Shown in pieces: positions 13,601-24,206 of a stretch of 57,700 bases of DNA. The notes beneath the pieces were generated by a model. The model was not told the DNA's origin, made no database searches, and saw only the letters and a program-made list of their open reading frames with translations. Source of the DNA: Gymnopus androsaceus JB14 (taxonomy: Eukaryota; Basidiomycota; Agaricomycetes; Agaricales; Omphalotaceae). The stretch lies in the NCBI GenBank assembly GCA_009733575.1, contig ML769775.1:1-57700 (forward strand), given 5' to 3'. The position numbers and the translations under genes were made by a program. Each line of letters opens with the position of its first letter. The first letter of the stretch is position 1.

Positions 13601-14286
13601 AGAGCAGCGGTAAGTTTACTTTGACTTTTCTTTCCGAATTTTTAAGAGCATCCCTAGCTTTATCAATACTTTTTGATTGTTGAACTGCACTGACTGCCTT
13701 GTCACCCCAACAGGACTTGGCATGTTGAATGAGTGTGCCTACCAGAGTAAGTGAGCTGTTCGGAACTGATTGAATGGATACTGACCAGTGGATGCTTTGT
13801 CCGAAGTTTTCAGGCCTTGCTTGATGGGCACCCGGCATGTGCTACAATGAAAGACCAAGTACTCAGCCATACCATCATTGGCAAATTCAACATTGGGATT
13901 GGCGTTGAAGAACGCATAAATTGGTGACTTTCGCTTTTTTGCTTGGGCTCCTACCATTACTCATGAGAATATTCATACAGACAAAAGTAAATACTCACTG
14001 AGCTTCTCAATAATATCATCCTTTGAGGGTGAATCAGTGTTTTCATTGTCGGATATCTCAATGATTGACTGATCAACATCCAATGATGCCCTTGTGGGAG
14101 CTTGTGAGGAAGCTTTGTTAGCAGAGGTAGCACCATCATCCTCGTCATCATCTACCATTGAAATCAGGGTGTGTTTTATATGCAAAAAGCTGACTGACCG
14201 CTGTTGACGCGCCGTCGTAGAGCATTTGTGATGGTCTTTTTGACCTTTTGAATGGGATTGGACTTTGCTGATCCGCGGCGCTTCAT
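10645..14286 (-). pseudogene. hAT transposase with BED finger (hAT-2), inactivated
   Basis: The likely start is at 14286 (MKRRGSAKSNPIQKV), with short introns joining acidic and BED-like parts (KKRKSPIYAFF, CSTCRVPIKQGLKTSDKAS, IQHAKSCWGD). Catalytic-core blocks follow: IPIAIDC then a TAG where Trp is expected, then TSPNHCAW near 13220 (first Asp retained); SITCNNASANTATF near 12970, with Asn where the second Asp is usual; HDIATHWNSTYNMLSAF near 11810; and EAFASGIVDNHELCAPLRHA near 11500. The dimerisation region is DELDRYLADSC, DNPLQWW near 10995 and VSVERSFSRSR. The frame is disrupted between about 12440 and 11915. The nonsense codon and the lost Asp show it is dead. Confidence 0.8.
11915..12440. 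other. Interruption of the hAT-2 transposase frame, origin unclear
   Basis: Coding similarity stops after INSPTLLLPQWRETVANTEF (to about 12450) and resumes at GNGKVVPCHDKNHVLPHD (near 11880). The intervening sequence has two copies of CTTGGTCATTGGGGACTAG (near 12209 and 12262) and pyrimidine-rich stretches. I cannot find terminal repeats, so it may be an insertion or a diverged intron-rich part. Confidence 0.35.
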
Positions 14287-14837
14287 GATGGTAGTTTAGA
14301 AAGTAGTATTTTTTGATCTTATATAGGCTGATCAGTACTGTACAGTATTTATAATACAGAAGCAAATTTGATTTTGGGGGGAGCGGGCAGGTAGGTGGCT
14401 TGAGCACGCAGGCGCTTGGGATAGTCGGGCGGGTACCGGGTTGGGAAAATGCTGCCTGTCCCGAACCTGGTTTAGGTGCCCGACCCGAAACCCGGCTTGA
14501 CCCAGCCAACCCGAGCCCTACACTACCTGTTGGCAATGGATTATTGGTGCAAGAGAGTTTGAGACATTAAAAAAGTGTTTATCGCCCTCACCATCCTCTA
14601 GGCCACAGCAAACAACGTAGAGCGTGAGGAAGAGGAGCTGACATAGATGCTCATGAGCATACCCGTGCATGGTGCCAATGACAGGGAGGTAATTAGCCCA
14701 TTGAGCCAGACCTTTCAGCAGACTTTGGGAGATTGTCTTGGAAAACTTGCAGGCAATATTGTAGGCAATGTTTTCAAAGTTCTCTTGTAAATTGTTTAGA
14801 TATGCACCTCCCAATCGCTGCCTGAACCAATGCCTGG

Positions 14838-15017
14838 CAGTCACATGATGACCCTGAGGTCACCGAAGGTGAGATATAGTAAATTCATGCTTAAAGTTCA
14901 TCTATCTAGTAGCATTTATCTACTACAGGGTATTTTGCTCTAAACAACTTATCTACATGGTGATGTACCAACGGGGTTCCCACTTGTACAGATAGTATAC
15001 TTGGGGCTGTACAGGTG
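14838..15017. repeat. Right terminal inverted repeat of the KDZ element
   Basis: Inverse of the left terminal repeat. It retains the site that is empty of the MITE found at 2767-2998 on the left. Confidence 0.85.
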
Positions 15018-15037
15018 CAAACTCTACAGCCCTGTTA

Positions 15038-15289
15038 CTCATGCCCCGGAAAGTGACAGGCTGCAGGTGCAGAAATAAATATTTGCTCATGTACAGTTTT
15101 ACAGTATTTTTAAAACTAGGGAATTTGCTAAATATAGCAGACAGTTCCCAGAGGCATATTTCTAAATGTTCCAGAACAGTTTCACTGAATGTGTAAATTG
15201 AGTCCATAACTTGAATCAAGTGAAAATATGCATTTGTTCAGAAATTATGAGCAAAATACTGGTGAACCATCACTTTCTGTGGGCATGAG
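15038..15289. mobile_element. TA-flanked MITE (252 bp), relative of 2767-2998
   Basis: The ends CTCATGCCCCGGAAAGTGAC and the inverse ATCACTTTCTGTGGGCATGAG are flanked by TA. It lies in F-box copy 1 just past the KDZ insertion. Excision with one TA joins LTQTLQPC to YILMCRQVTGAIKNWAF in one open frame. Confidence 0.8.
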
Positions 15290-15612
15290 TACATTCTAAT
15301 GTGCCGCCAGGTCACCGGTGCAATCAAGAACTGGGCTTTTTTACATGGACATGAAAGAGTGAGTTTTGTATACTCCATGACCTTAGTTAGTACTAGCTAT
15401 CCTTCAGCCTGGACTCCCCTTTCTACAAGATATGATCCCTGGTCTCGAAGATATTCTGCAAAATTTCTCCATGATTTTTTTCCAGGAACCCTTTTTGATA
15501 ATAAGGTTGAATCAGAATTTCTATGCAAAACGCTTGAAGCACATCCAGACAATGATTATCTGAGAAAAAGCATGGATGACATTTACAACTGTAACCTTAA
15601 ACAGGAAGATTA

Positions 15613-15906
15613 CTGTACTCTTCCAACCAAGTGTTCAGTCACACATCACATCAGCCCAAAATGAACAGTTCACAGAAGGGTGTCACTGGTCACTTGGGGT
15701 TGTGAACACTGTGACAACCAAAACAAAAAAATATCTTGACAAAGTTCAAAAAATACTTTTAATAAGTCCAGATAATCCACCAGAATCCACTCCCAGTGAA
15801 CAGTTCACAGCTTGGTCACAGGTCACTGTGATCTGTGAACACTTAGAATTCTGAACAGGGTAGGTCACTTGTCACACCCCATGAACACTTGGTTGGAAGA
15901 GTACAG
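15613..15906. mobile_element. TA-flanked MITE of the CTGTACC...GTGTTCA family, copy 1 (294 bp)
   Basis: The ends CTGTACTCTTCCAACCAAGT and the inverse are flanked by TA. Removing it from F-box copy 1 gives a continuous frame (KQEDY then ASWTSNDFLC), which proves the boundaries. Relatives lie at 53212-53577 and 53797-54189. Confidence 0.85.
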
Positions 15907-16467
15907 TATGCCAGCTGGACTAGCAATGATTTTCTCTGCAAAGATTGTTTTGACAGGTTCTTAGGAGAGCATCTCTGGATCTGGCTCAGCTATGTCAAAG
16001 CTTCCAGTATGTTTTGTTCTCTCCACTCCTGCTCCTTCTCATAGTCATCGCAGCTGGGGAACTCAATGAAGACTGCCCATATGTTTGACTGCATTTTCAC
16101 GTTGGAACATCCACCTCACTGTAACATTAGCCAAGGGTATGATTGTGGAACTCCCATTGAAAAGCATCAAGAACAATTCAATGTGAGTTTACCATGCATC
16201 CAGAGAAAAGATATCTCTCAGTAATGTTTACAATCCAGCATCTATGTGACCCCAGCCAGGCCTAGGAGCAGTCTCACAGGAGGTATGATATGAAGGGCAG
16301 GCAGAAAAAACTGGTTGTGCTATCAATATGAGCTCAGTTCTCAATCTCATGTTTTTTTTTGCTGTATCAGGGATGTTTTGGGCTGGTGAATTTTGCTGCT
16401 TCAAATTTTGCCATAGTTTGTAGTGAAATTTGCTTGAAATAGTACATGCTCTTCTGCACCATTCCCC

Positions 16468-17535
16468 ATGGTGCACACAAAGCACAAGTCAAATTCAACA
16501 TGCTCTAAGTCATCTATCCTGACATCTAATGGACTCAAATTTAAATTCACCCCAAACTCTATCACTAAATTAATCACATCTACTCTTAAACACAAGCCCT
16601 ATTGCCAGCTACATAAGCAGAAAATGCAAGGATGGAAGGCTGTTGCAGATGATTTAAACAACATGACTGAGTCTGCTGCTGTTTCAACACATGCCACTGC
16701 CCATTGCAAGATTGAATCACTCCTGAATCTTTGTTGACTTTGTGGTTCTGCATGTGTGCCACCTTGTTTACACATTTAACTGTATTTCTAGCCAGGCAAA
16801 ACAGGACCCAACATGTGGACTAAACTCACTGAGGAGGAACAGATTGAATTCTCATCTATCCTAGACTCATTATACTCTGACTATGAAATGCACAAGGAGG
16901 AGAAGGTCAAAGAGAAGGGTGAAAAGGATGAGGTATGTTCTTTGGCTTGCTGCATCCACTTCAACACTTCACAATCTTTCAGGCTGCACTTCAGCTCCAG
17001 CATGCTGGGCAACAAGCTTGACAGTGTGGGATGGAAGGGCTCAGTCTAACAAACCAAGCTCAGCAAAAACGCCACAAAAAGCAGAAGAATTGCAAAAATA
17101 AGAAGGCAGATACTCCAGAAAGTGACACTGATGGCTCAGATTTGGGGTCTGATGAAGAAAGTACATCTCTTTCTCTTGTTTTTTTCTTTAAATCCTAAAT
17201 CACTGTTTCAGATTCACTGTCTACTCCATCAGAAGGCTCGGCAAGTGGCTCCTCTTCTACTTCATCTATGCAGTCCAAGTCTTTGGCACATTGTGTAAAA
17301 CCAACAGGTCCACTTCATGACACATCAAATCAGTTTATGAATGTACAGAACTGCATAACAACTATTCAACATCTTGCCACTCAATCCCTTCTCTCGCAAT
17401 CTCTTGAGAAGCAGGGTGAAGTGATAAGGTTGCTTCAGGCTGGAAACAATCTTCTGTGAGAGTTGAATGCTACTATAAGGGCCCAGATAATATAGATGCT
17501 GCTGCTGAGACAGAGAAGGAGAACACTGGAACCAT
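16468..17535 (+). pseudogene. Possible Harbinger accessory (Myb/SANT-like) protein remnant
   Basis: Coding-like segments on the plus strand include MQGWKAVADDLNNMTES (near 16622), WTKLTEEEQIEFSSILDSLY (near 16813), an acidic/Ser-rich part near 17130-17260 (SDSLSTPSEGSASGSSSTS) and QSLEKQGEVIRLLQAGN near 17395. The first part resembles the Myb-like DNA-binding partner of Harbinger transposases, a call made from position and the WKAVADDLN motif. Short intron-like gaps with GT-AG ends separate the blocks. Divergent and not testable here. Confidence 0.35.
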
Positions 17536-17668
17536 AGCAAGCTAAATTGAACATGAACTACATTGTATATAGTCCCAAGTAGGCAGTAATGTACATAGAA
17601 TCAACAAAATACTATGATTTGAGATACTCATCAAGTTTTGGAGGTGCAAGACCAAAGTAGTGCAATGC

Positions 17669-18142
17669 ATCAGCAAAACCTGGGTGTTCTGTACAGAGCT
17701 GTACAGCTCTGTACACTGATACTACAAAATACATACTTGACTCATCCACCGGGTCCACAAGTGGCGTAAAATTGTATACAAGGCTAATTAACTTTGACTC
17801 CTACCATGTCATCAAATGACACTAAAAGATGTCATCAGACGTATAATTAGAGCCTCCGAGTCAAAAATTGCAGAGAGCAGAACTTACAGTCTGAGTCAAG
17901 TTGAGCTTAGTGGGGGGAGGAAAAGACATTGAACTCGTCAAAACTGTTGATTAAATAGCGTCTAAGGTATCCATCAGCTGGAAATGACAGGTGTCAGAAT
18001 GCTTGAGCAACAGTCAACCTACAGCATCTTACAGGACCTCATAGGACCTCATAGCATTCCACAGCACTGTACAGTGCTGTGGCTGCTATGGATTGCTATA
18101 AGCTGCTATAGTTGCTGTAGCGTTCACCCAGGTTCTGCTGAT
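17669..18142. mobile_element. MITE with ATCAGCAAAACCTGGG ends, copy in Harbinger (474 bp)
   Basis: It starts ATCAGCAAAACCTGGGTG and ends in the inverse (CACCCAGGTTCTGCTGAT). The interior is rich in TGCTATGG, CATAGCA and CTGTACAG palindromic motifs. Same family as 21609-21861, 22609-23252 and 52558-54301. The target duplication is not resolvable by eye. Confidence 0.75.
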
Positions 18143-18149
18143 GTGTTTC

Positions 18150-19200
18150 CGAACCATGCAAACAGGTATGGCAATTTGTAAGTAAAACAGTGACCAAAAA
18201 GTAACATGCATTGGGTGACTTTTGAACACTGAGATCTTGCATGTAGTTTAAAAGTGCCCAATAATTTGCAACTTTTCCAAATCCCCACTTGACAGACATA
18301 TGCAATTTCACCATGTGTGTATTGAACTGCTGCTCCAACGGTGTCAGATTCTGCACCTTCTTCAACCCAGATACAATGACTCACCATATGCAGGATCTGC
18401 ATAAACAAAGAGTTCACAGCCACCAAATCCATGAGTGTGTACAGCAAGCTCTTGTGCAAGACCTGACCATGCATACAGGGCACTATCAGCTTGTCAACCC
18501 TCAATTGGGCCATGGCAGAGTGCAATCATGCCATCAGGGGTGGTCAAGCTTTGGAACTTGTATGCATGGGTCTTACTGTACCCACTGTAATAGACATGCT
18601 GGTCATCAGTAGGACATGCAGTATCTTCAAAGCTAGCATCAATAAGTGCAATGACATCAGTCATAGGACAGCAGCTGCATGTATAGCACTGGCAAACCAT
18701 TCAAGCGCATCAACTGAGAAGTGTTTGAAGCTAGTGAGTAAATGTCCTTTTTTCCGATAGAGATAGTCAGACAGCTGGTTGATAATGTGAGATAGTTGGG
18801 CAATTGAATGGGTAAAGTGGCTGGGAAGATCAGAAAGATGTGAGGGATAAGCAAATTGGTTGCAGATTATGACCAGTGCATCAACTGCATTGACAGAATC
18901 ACCTTCTGTTGTGATGAATGGATTGGGAAATTTGAAGGCATCCACAATCATGTGCAAGTCCTGCAGTGTAAATCTAGAAGCATTCAGCATGCTATAAGCA
19001 ACCAAGGCCATGGAGACATACCAAGACCACTGTACAAGCTTGTTGTCACCTAGCTCTGAGACTTCAAGATGGGTATCTCTGACTGGCCTGGGCTGCTTGG
19101 AGGTCTTTGGCAGCTCAGGAATATTGTCTTCAATTCCAGCTTGCCCTGCTATATCTGTCATTGCTTCAAAAACCTTGGCGGTCAATGCTTCAGCTGCCAT
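18150..19200 (-). pseudogene. PIF/Harbinger (DDE_Tnp4-type) transposase, inactivated
   Basis: The start is taken at 19200 (MAAEALTAKVF); the same frame is closed not far upstream. The N-terminal helical part contains FTLQDLHMIVDAFKFP, FAYPSHLSDL, FTHSIAQLSHIINQLSDYL and FASAIHAAAV. After a frameshift near 18670 follow the core segments VIALIDASFED (first Asp), HAYKFQSLTTPDGMIALCHG, GRVDKLIV (second Asp) and HMSVKWGFGKVANYW near 18290. In active relatives the last block reads VEWGFG with the catalytic Glu; here it is Lys. Frameshift plus E-to-K change indicate a dead gene. The C-terminus runs into the MITE ending at 18142. Confidence 0.75.
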
Positions 19201-19537
19201 GTTATCATCTAGAGCTTCTGAGGCATAGACAATGGCAGAAACTAGCTCTCTGGTGGCAGCGAGGCCATCCTGAGCCCAAAAATGAATGTTCTCTCATGAA
19301 ATTTCCAAAATGCAGAAAATGATGAAAATTTTGCTTCAAAAATGGCGGGCTGTAGCAAGTGCAAATCATTGTAATTCTGGTCGGGTTTTTGCTTCAGATG
19401 AGAGAGTGGTGATAGAGATTTTTTGATTCTAATTTCTAGTGTAGAGTATGTAGAAGTAGTTTGAAAACAAAAAGGACTGTAAAAAAAGCCAAATTTCGCA
19501 GCTGCCAGTGGCAAAATTTGCCAGCCCAAAACATCCC

Positions 19538-20201
19538 TATTTTTGGGCTTTCACAAAAACTTCATGCAGACCGTATTTATTGAGAAGAAATAATTCTCGT
19601 GCTTAGGTACCTAACTGGCCTTTGTATTCAGTAAATAAAGAAAAAAAAGATGCATAAATGATAAGAAGCACTTTGGGTTGCAGTATCTTTGAACCACTAG
19701 TAAGGCAAGTCATGGACTTCAATGTACAGTGGAAGAGACTATTCAAATGAGCTAGAATGTACTGAGTCATAATCAATGCTTTGAGGCCCTTGACGTGGCC
19801 AAAGTTCAGTAAGTCATGCTCATGTGCATGGTGACAGATCATGAATAGGTTACCAGTACAACCACCCTCCATGTTAAGGACATCCAATGGGGTAGGGGTT
19901 CAATTCCTCTATGGTGCATGACACCTGCCACATAGCTGGTTACTCAGGACCATTTTGAGCAACGTGGCTGAGGAATGGATGTCCTGAGACAGTAAAGACT
20001 GCTCAGGATCAGATGTTTTGTCAAGGATATGTGCAATTTACCTAGGCTGCTTCGAAAAATTTGTGTAACGCAGCTCTCTATTCAGTTGCTATTCATTTGC
20101 CCACAAGCCCCACCAGAATTAAACTGATTACACTACTTGAACAAAATTCAAAATGGCCTAGGTTTTTTTAAACAGCTGTCATATATTACTTTCATACTCC
20201 C
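19538..20201. other. No gene recognised between Harbinger and F-box copy 2
   Basis: Short frames only. A B-box-like GGGGTTCAATTCC at about 19896 has no convincing A-box partner. The sequence just before 20202 is the presumed promoter of F-box copy 2. Confidence 0.4.
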
Positions 20202-20378
20202 ATGGAAAGATCCACCAGCTTGCTGCATCTTTCTGACAGTGTAATCAAAGAGATTCTCAAATATTCCTCATTGTACTCAACACTTTTGCCAACTATCCTT
20301 GTTGCAAAACCGATTTCTTGGGTTTATCAGATGCACCCCAAGTTGATATTGTACTCCTTATACTATCATGTTCTAGGC

Positions 20379-21496
20379 TGTGAGACCCGGTGCACGAAAC
20401 GGATCTCAAACCAAGGTATCCCGAATGTCTCGCACCTAGATGTAGGTGGAGACCAAATGCGACCACCCAAGGTAACCGTGCCGTAAGGTGGGTCTGGACA
20501 GTAGTATGAGTGTTGTATGGAACGGTACAAGCCTCAGAGGTGCAAGGAACAGTGTACGGGCCACCCGCTGACGTAATCAGGAGGAAGTGGGTGGTATTGT
20601 GGTCCGATGACCAGAAATGAGTGGGAGCAGATGGAATATGGGTGAAGAGGTGGTCCAAAAAGGTGTAATAAGTCCAAATATGGATAATGCGGATGGAATA
20701 CAGCAAATGCGGACGGAAATAGAGTGAGAGCGGGTGGAATAGGGTGAAAGCGGGCGGAAATAGCGTGGGAGCGGACGAAATAGTGCAAAAGCGGACGGAA
20801 ATAGCGTGGGAGTGGATGGAATAGGGTGAAAGCGGATGGGAATAGTGTGAGAGTGGACGGAATAGCGTGAGAGCGGATGGAAATAGTGTGGGAGCGGATG
20901 GAATTGAGTGAAAGCGGATGGTTCCAGAGGTTCTAGAGGTAGCAAAACCCAAATAGGAAGCTCCCGAGGAGCTTTGGTTGTAAAGTTGTAAACAGAGATA
21001 GAAGACGGTGAGCTCTGGACGTAGATTTGGTATCTACGGACAGAGCCTCGCAGTTAATGCAGATGACAGTGGGCCTTCGAACGGAGCTCGGAAGGCACAG
21101 CTGGTTAGAACAGATAGAAACAGAGAGGCAGAGACAGAGACAGAGGCAAAATGGGATTGATTCGGTAACAATGGTAATAACAGACTGGGGTGCATGGACT
21201 TGGGGTGTCTACTTATATACAGTAGGGTGGCTGTGTAAGTCGTCGGGAGGGCCTGATGGATGGTTATCAAGTGCGGGAGGCACCCGGGAGGCAGGATAAG
21301 TGGTAATCACATGTAGAAGGTGCCCGGCAGGCAGGATAAATGGTAAATAAGCATGGAAAGCGCCCGCAATGTAGGTAATGAGTGCAGGAAGTATCCGCGG
21401 ATGGTCAGGAAGCGTGGGAAGTATCCGCGGACGGTCAGGAAGCGTGGGAAACATCAGCGGGTGGATAGCGGATGAGAAATGAGCCAAGGCCTGACA
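20379..21496. mobile_element. Solo LTR (1118 bp) in F-box copy 2
   Basis: It begins TGTGAGACCCGG and ends GCCTGACA (TG...CA), flanked by the 5-bp duplication TAGGC (20374-20378 and 21497-21501). Copy 3 of the gene is uninterrupted at this point. No internal retrotransposon sequence is present, so this is what remains after LTR-LTR recombination. The length suggests a Gypsy-type parent, but no coding region confirms this. Confidence 0.85.
20560..20935. repeat. Short tandem array inside the solo LTR
   Basis: About twenty imperfect units of roughly 18-22 bp built on GCGGATGGAATAGGGTGA and GCGGACGGAAATAGCGTGG. The minus strand gives an open frame of 219 codons, rich in Ser, Pro and Phe, that is a product of the repeat and not a gene. 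Confidence 0.75.
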
Positions 21497-21608
21497 TAGG
21501 CCCCACTTTTCCTCAAGCACTTGAACTCTATTGTTGCCAAGTCTGCTTGGAACAAATGGATGACCATGTACTATTTCCTAATGTCCTTCAAAACCCACCT
21601 CTTATTAC

Positions 21609-21861
21609 ATCAGCAAAACCTGTATTTTGCGTTTTAATTCCCACAGCAATACTTAGAATTCCCAGTGCTCCCAGAGCTCCCAGTGCTGTCAAAAATATAA
21701 AATCATACATTATTTCCAAATAAGGTAATTTTGCGGCCTCTGGGAGCTTCTGGGAGCCCCCTCCTGCATTGGCCGGACCATCTGAGTGCTGGGACGCTGG
21801 AGCGCTGGGAACTCTGGACAGTTTGCTCAAGCACTGCCCACGTCATACAGGTTTTGCTGAT
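21609..21861. mobile_element. MITE with ATCAGCAAAACCTGT ends (253 bp) in F-box copy 2
   Basis: Starts ATCAGCAAAACCTGTATTTT and ends in the inverse ACAGGTTTTGCTGAT. The interior contains inverted CCCAGTGCTCCCAGAGCTC motifs. It interrupts the exon before the block LENLFSF, where copy 3 is continuous. Confidence 0.8.
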
Positions 21862-22608
21862 GCCTATGATGGCAGGACCTCTATCCAGTATACGGAGGGT
21901 ATTGTGACAGAGTTGGAAAATTTATTCAGCTTCAGGTATGTGGCAGCGACTACCAGCTTATCTTCTGGCTCATTTTTATTCATAGACACGTTGATTGCAC
22001 CTCAGTGGTTAGCCAGCTTGACTCACAGGAATCATGTCAATTTCATCAAGCTCTGTATTGCATAATGCTCTATAACTGTGAATTCCATCTGAACAGGTAT
22101 GCATTCATTGAAGAGTCTGAGCAGGAGCCACAGAAAGAGATAATTGAGTTATGCAAGGAGAAACTAAGAAGAGTGACATTCTTGTCCAACTTTCCTACAA
22201 GAGAGTTGCTTGAGATGTTGAGCATCGCTATCTTCCTGGAAAATCTTGCAAGCACCATCTTCTCAGATTGGCTTCCCGAAGATAGATCCAAGAGTAAGTG
22301 TCTGTCATTGAAACATACAATTGCTTATAACATTGCTTCAACAGGTGCAGCCATAATTGCTGTTGCTGCAGGCTCTGAAGCAATCTTGAACTGCCAACAT
22401 TTCCAGAGTGAGGAACCGCTGTTCCGTGAGGTCAAGGACCTGGAGGACAAACTTGATTATCATGCACTCATAGAAGGGTATATCACATACCCAATTTTGG
22501 AAGTTGTGTCCTCTGAGGAGAGTAAAGAACAGCTTGGGCTCAGTGGCCCAACTTTATGGCACTTTATCTCAACTTGAGTTGTTGTAAACAACCAATTATG
22601 TGTGCAAC

Positions 22609-23252
22609 ATCAGCAAAATCTGGAGCACTCATAACACCCATAGCAAGGTCCCCATCTGTTCAGAACTATGGAATGCTATGGACTGCTATGGAATGCTATA
22701 AGTCACTATGGATTTCTCACAAATGACATCTGTCAGGGTGGTTTCAATTTAAAACTGAATATCTGACTGCTTCCAGAATCAATTCCTCCACTTAGTTGCA
22801 AGACAAAAATAATAATAATAATATCATATCATATTGTCATGGCCATGGTAGTAAGCATAGCAACTCAAAAAGTACAACTATGTGGTGTAAATGAAGGTAT
22901 AGTACTGTAAATATGAAATGGCAACACTACTGATGCTTAATTAGATAAGTATATCAAATAAAGTCAAAGGGTGAGACTTACCAAGGATGTCCAAACTAAA
23001 GCAACTCGGAGCTTCAACTTAGAAAAAAAAAAGGAAGCTGGGGGGAGGGAAGGATGGGAACTTGGGGAAGTTACAATGCTATATAGCATCAGCAGGAGAG
23101 ACTGACAGCTAACTCACATTCGGTAATCTCATAGGAGCTCATAGGAGCTCATAGAAAGCCATAGCATTTCATAGCACTATGGCTGCTATGACCTGCTATG
23201 GCTTGCTATAGATTGCTATAGCCTATATGGCCATTGCCCAGGTTTTGCTGAT
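22609..23252. mobile_element. MITE with ATCAGCAAAAYCTGG ends (644 bp) in F-box copy 2
   Basis: Starts ATCAGCAAAATCTGGAGC and ends CCCAGGTTTTGCTGAT. Subterminal regions are packed with GCTATGG, CATAGC and CATAGGAGCT motifs on opposite strands. In copy 3 the flanks are directly joined (TGCGCAACTTCAGTTG). Confidence 0.8.
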
Positions 23253-23284
23253 GAACTTCAATTGATTCACCCTTGCTACTCTTA

Positions 23285-23851
23285 CCATGGTTTTTCGGGA
23301 TATGCTGGGACCAGGATATGTTGATTTTTTGAAAAACACTCAATTTACACCATTCCATTGTTGGGTGCCCATCAGGATTATTTTGCAAGTTTATTAGATA
23401 GTATTCATCAATTCTAGATAATTTTCAAGACCAATATTTGAGGCTAGGAAGTATAGTAAATGCAACATTGAGACCATTGACCTCTATACCCCATCAAAGT
23501 TTCAGGAACATTATATATATGAATGACAAGTGTTGAGCTGGGCTGCTCCAGCCAGAACACATACTAGTAAGACCTTGAATCCAAATTTTCTAAGGAAAAC
23601 ATGAAGAATAGCATGTTGTGCAAACGAAAAATTCATTGTTCGCCTCTCAGGGTTTTGGCATGCATCAAAAATCAGCATATCCCGGTTTTTTGCTTGGGAG
23701 ATGGCCGACGCAACAAAGAAATTCAAGAAAATTCTAAGAATCTTGTTCTGGGAGTTTTGAAGGCCTAAAAATTGAATGGTCTACTCAGATTTCTCATATC
23801 TTCGCTGGTTGTTCTGCAATGGGATGATCAGCATGTCCTGAACAACCATAG
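23285..23851. mobile_element. TA-flanked MITE (567 bp) with CCATGGTTTTTCGGGA ends
   Basis: Imperfect inverted ends, CCATGGTTTTTCGGGATATG on the left and the inverse of CTATGGTTGTTCAGGACATG on the right, flanked by TA. Copy 3 is continuous here (CTCTTACGCATTG), which confirms the empty site. Confidence 0.75.
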
Positions 23852-23896
23852 TATGCATTGTTCACAGGTCACCAATGTGATGAAGTGCTTGGATAC

Positions 23897-24027
23897 TGTT
23901 AAAGTTAATGGGTGGAGATGTTTGGATGAGTGCCAATGTGGTAGAAGGTAGAGATACCATTAGGGGTTAACTACCAGATACAGTAATGCTACATCTGGAT
24001 GACCCAATATGAGGACACATTCCAACA
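23897..24027. mobile_element. 131-bp LTR-like insert (solo mini-LTR)
   Basis: Begins TGTTAAAGTTAATGG and ends ACATTCCAACA, with the 5-bp duplication GATAC at 23892-23896 and 24028-24032. TG...CA ends and a 5-bp duplication are retroviral-integrase features. At 131 bp it would be the solo LTR of a very small (TRIM-like) retroelement. Copy 3 has the uninterrupted GGATACGACACCTGG. Confidence 0.7.
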
Positions 24028-24206
24028 GATACAATACCTGGACTTGAATGAGTAAGCTATGCTATGTTGCATCATTCCTGCAGTCTTACCATTATCTCTC
24101 AGCCTGGACTCCCCTTTGTATAAGATATGTCAAGTATGATGCATCTCGGGCATATTTACCAACTGACCTTCACTATACCTTGAAAGGAAAACTATGGCGG
24201 AATGTA

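Larger units (their letters stand above)
10464..14525 (-). mobile_element. hAT element 2 (4.06 kb), autonomous type, inactivated
   Basis: The ends TAGTGTAGGGCTCGGGT and the inverse are flanked by a perfect 8-bp duplication CCTGTTGG (10456-10463 and 14526-14533). The element lies inside the KDZ transposase frame. Its own transposase occupies 10645-14286 on the minus strand. Confidence 0.9.
9408..14844 (-). pseudogene. KDZ transposase, C-terminal half, split by hAT-2
   Basis: The frame begins at 14844 with MTARHWFRQRLGG and contains YNIACKFSKT, IGTMHGYAHEHLCQLLF and YVVCCGLEDGEGDKHFFNVS, hallmarks of the KDZ family (GLEDGEG and the HGYAH-x-LCQ block). Excising hAT-2 with one CCTGTTGG restores the frame as HCQQAISEFLYYKDIETY at about 10455. 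The remainder runs through MEYYLKLEALQS and ends near 9480 with WATLQNCLLMTWFFKY, VEVKRLLT. TGA stops after GITYT (near 10355) and after EEGEYL (near 10265) inactivate it. The cysteine-rich N-terminus and the first catalytic segments of full KDZ proteins are absent. An untranslated-looking tail continues at 3166-3450. Confidence 0.8.
16370..19537. mobile_element. PIF/Harbinger-type DNA transposon (3.17 kb), inactivated
   Basis: The ends GGGATGTTTTGGGCTGG and the inverse CCAGCCCAAAACATCCC enclose a DDE transposase remnant on the minus strand and a coding-like region on the plus strand, the two-gene layout usual for this superfamily. The short target duplication cannot be fixed; TAT occurs near both ends. 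A MITE is inserted at 17669-18142, at the 3' end of the transposase. Confidence 0.75.
20202..24206 (+). pseudogene. F-box-like family protein, copy 2 (interrupted by LTRs and MITEs)
   Basis: Starts at 20202 with MERSTSLLHLSD and the F-box-like helix SVIKEILKYSS, continuing to YYHVLG. Pieces: 20202-20378, 21502-21608, 21862-21935, intron, 21986-22293, intron, 22345-22608, 23253-23284, 23852-23896, 24033-24051, intron, then from 24084 (SAWTPLCIRYV). The inserts are a solo LTR (20379-21496), MITEs (21609-21861, 22609-23252, 23285-23851), a 131-bp LTR-like insert (23897-24027) and probably 24207-24902. Each gap coincides with continuous sequence in copy 3. A TGA at 22575 stands where copy 3 has CGA. 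Many CG dinucleotides of copy 3 are TG or CA here. Confidence 0.8.

Noticed and set aside
19880..19920. B-box-like GGGGTTCAATTCC, possible tRNA or SINE
   Set aside because: No A box at suitable distance, no pairing acceptor stem, no pol III terminator nearby.
20293..20952. 219-codon minus-strand open frame
   Set aside because: The Ser/Pro/Phe-rich sequence follows the short tandem repeat of the solo LTR and overlaps the LTR border; it has no domain and is a repeat artefact.
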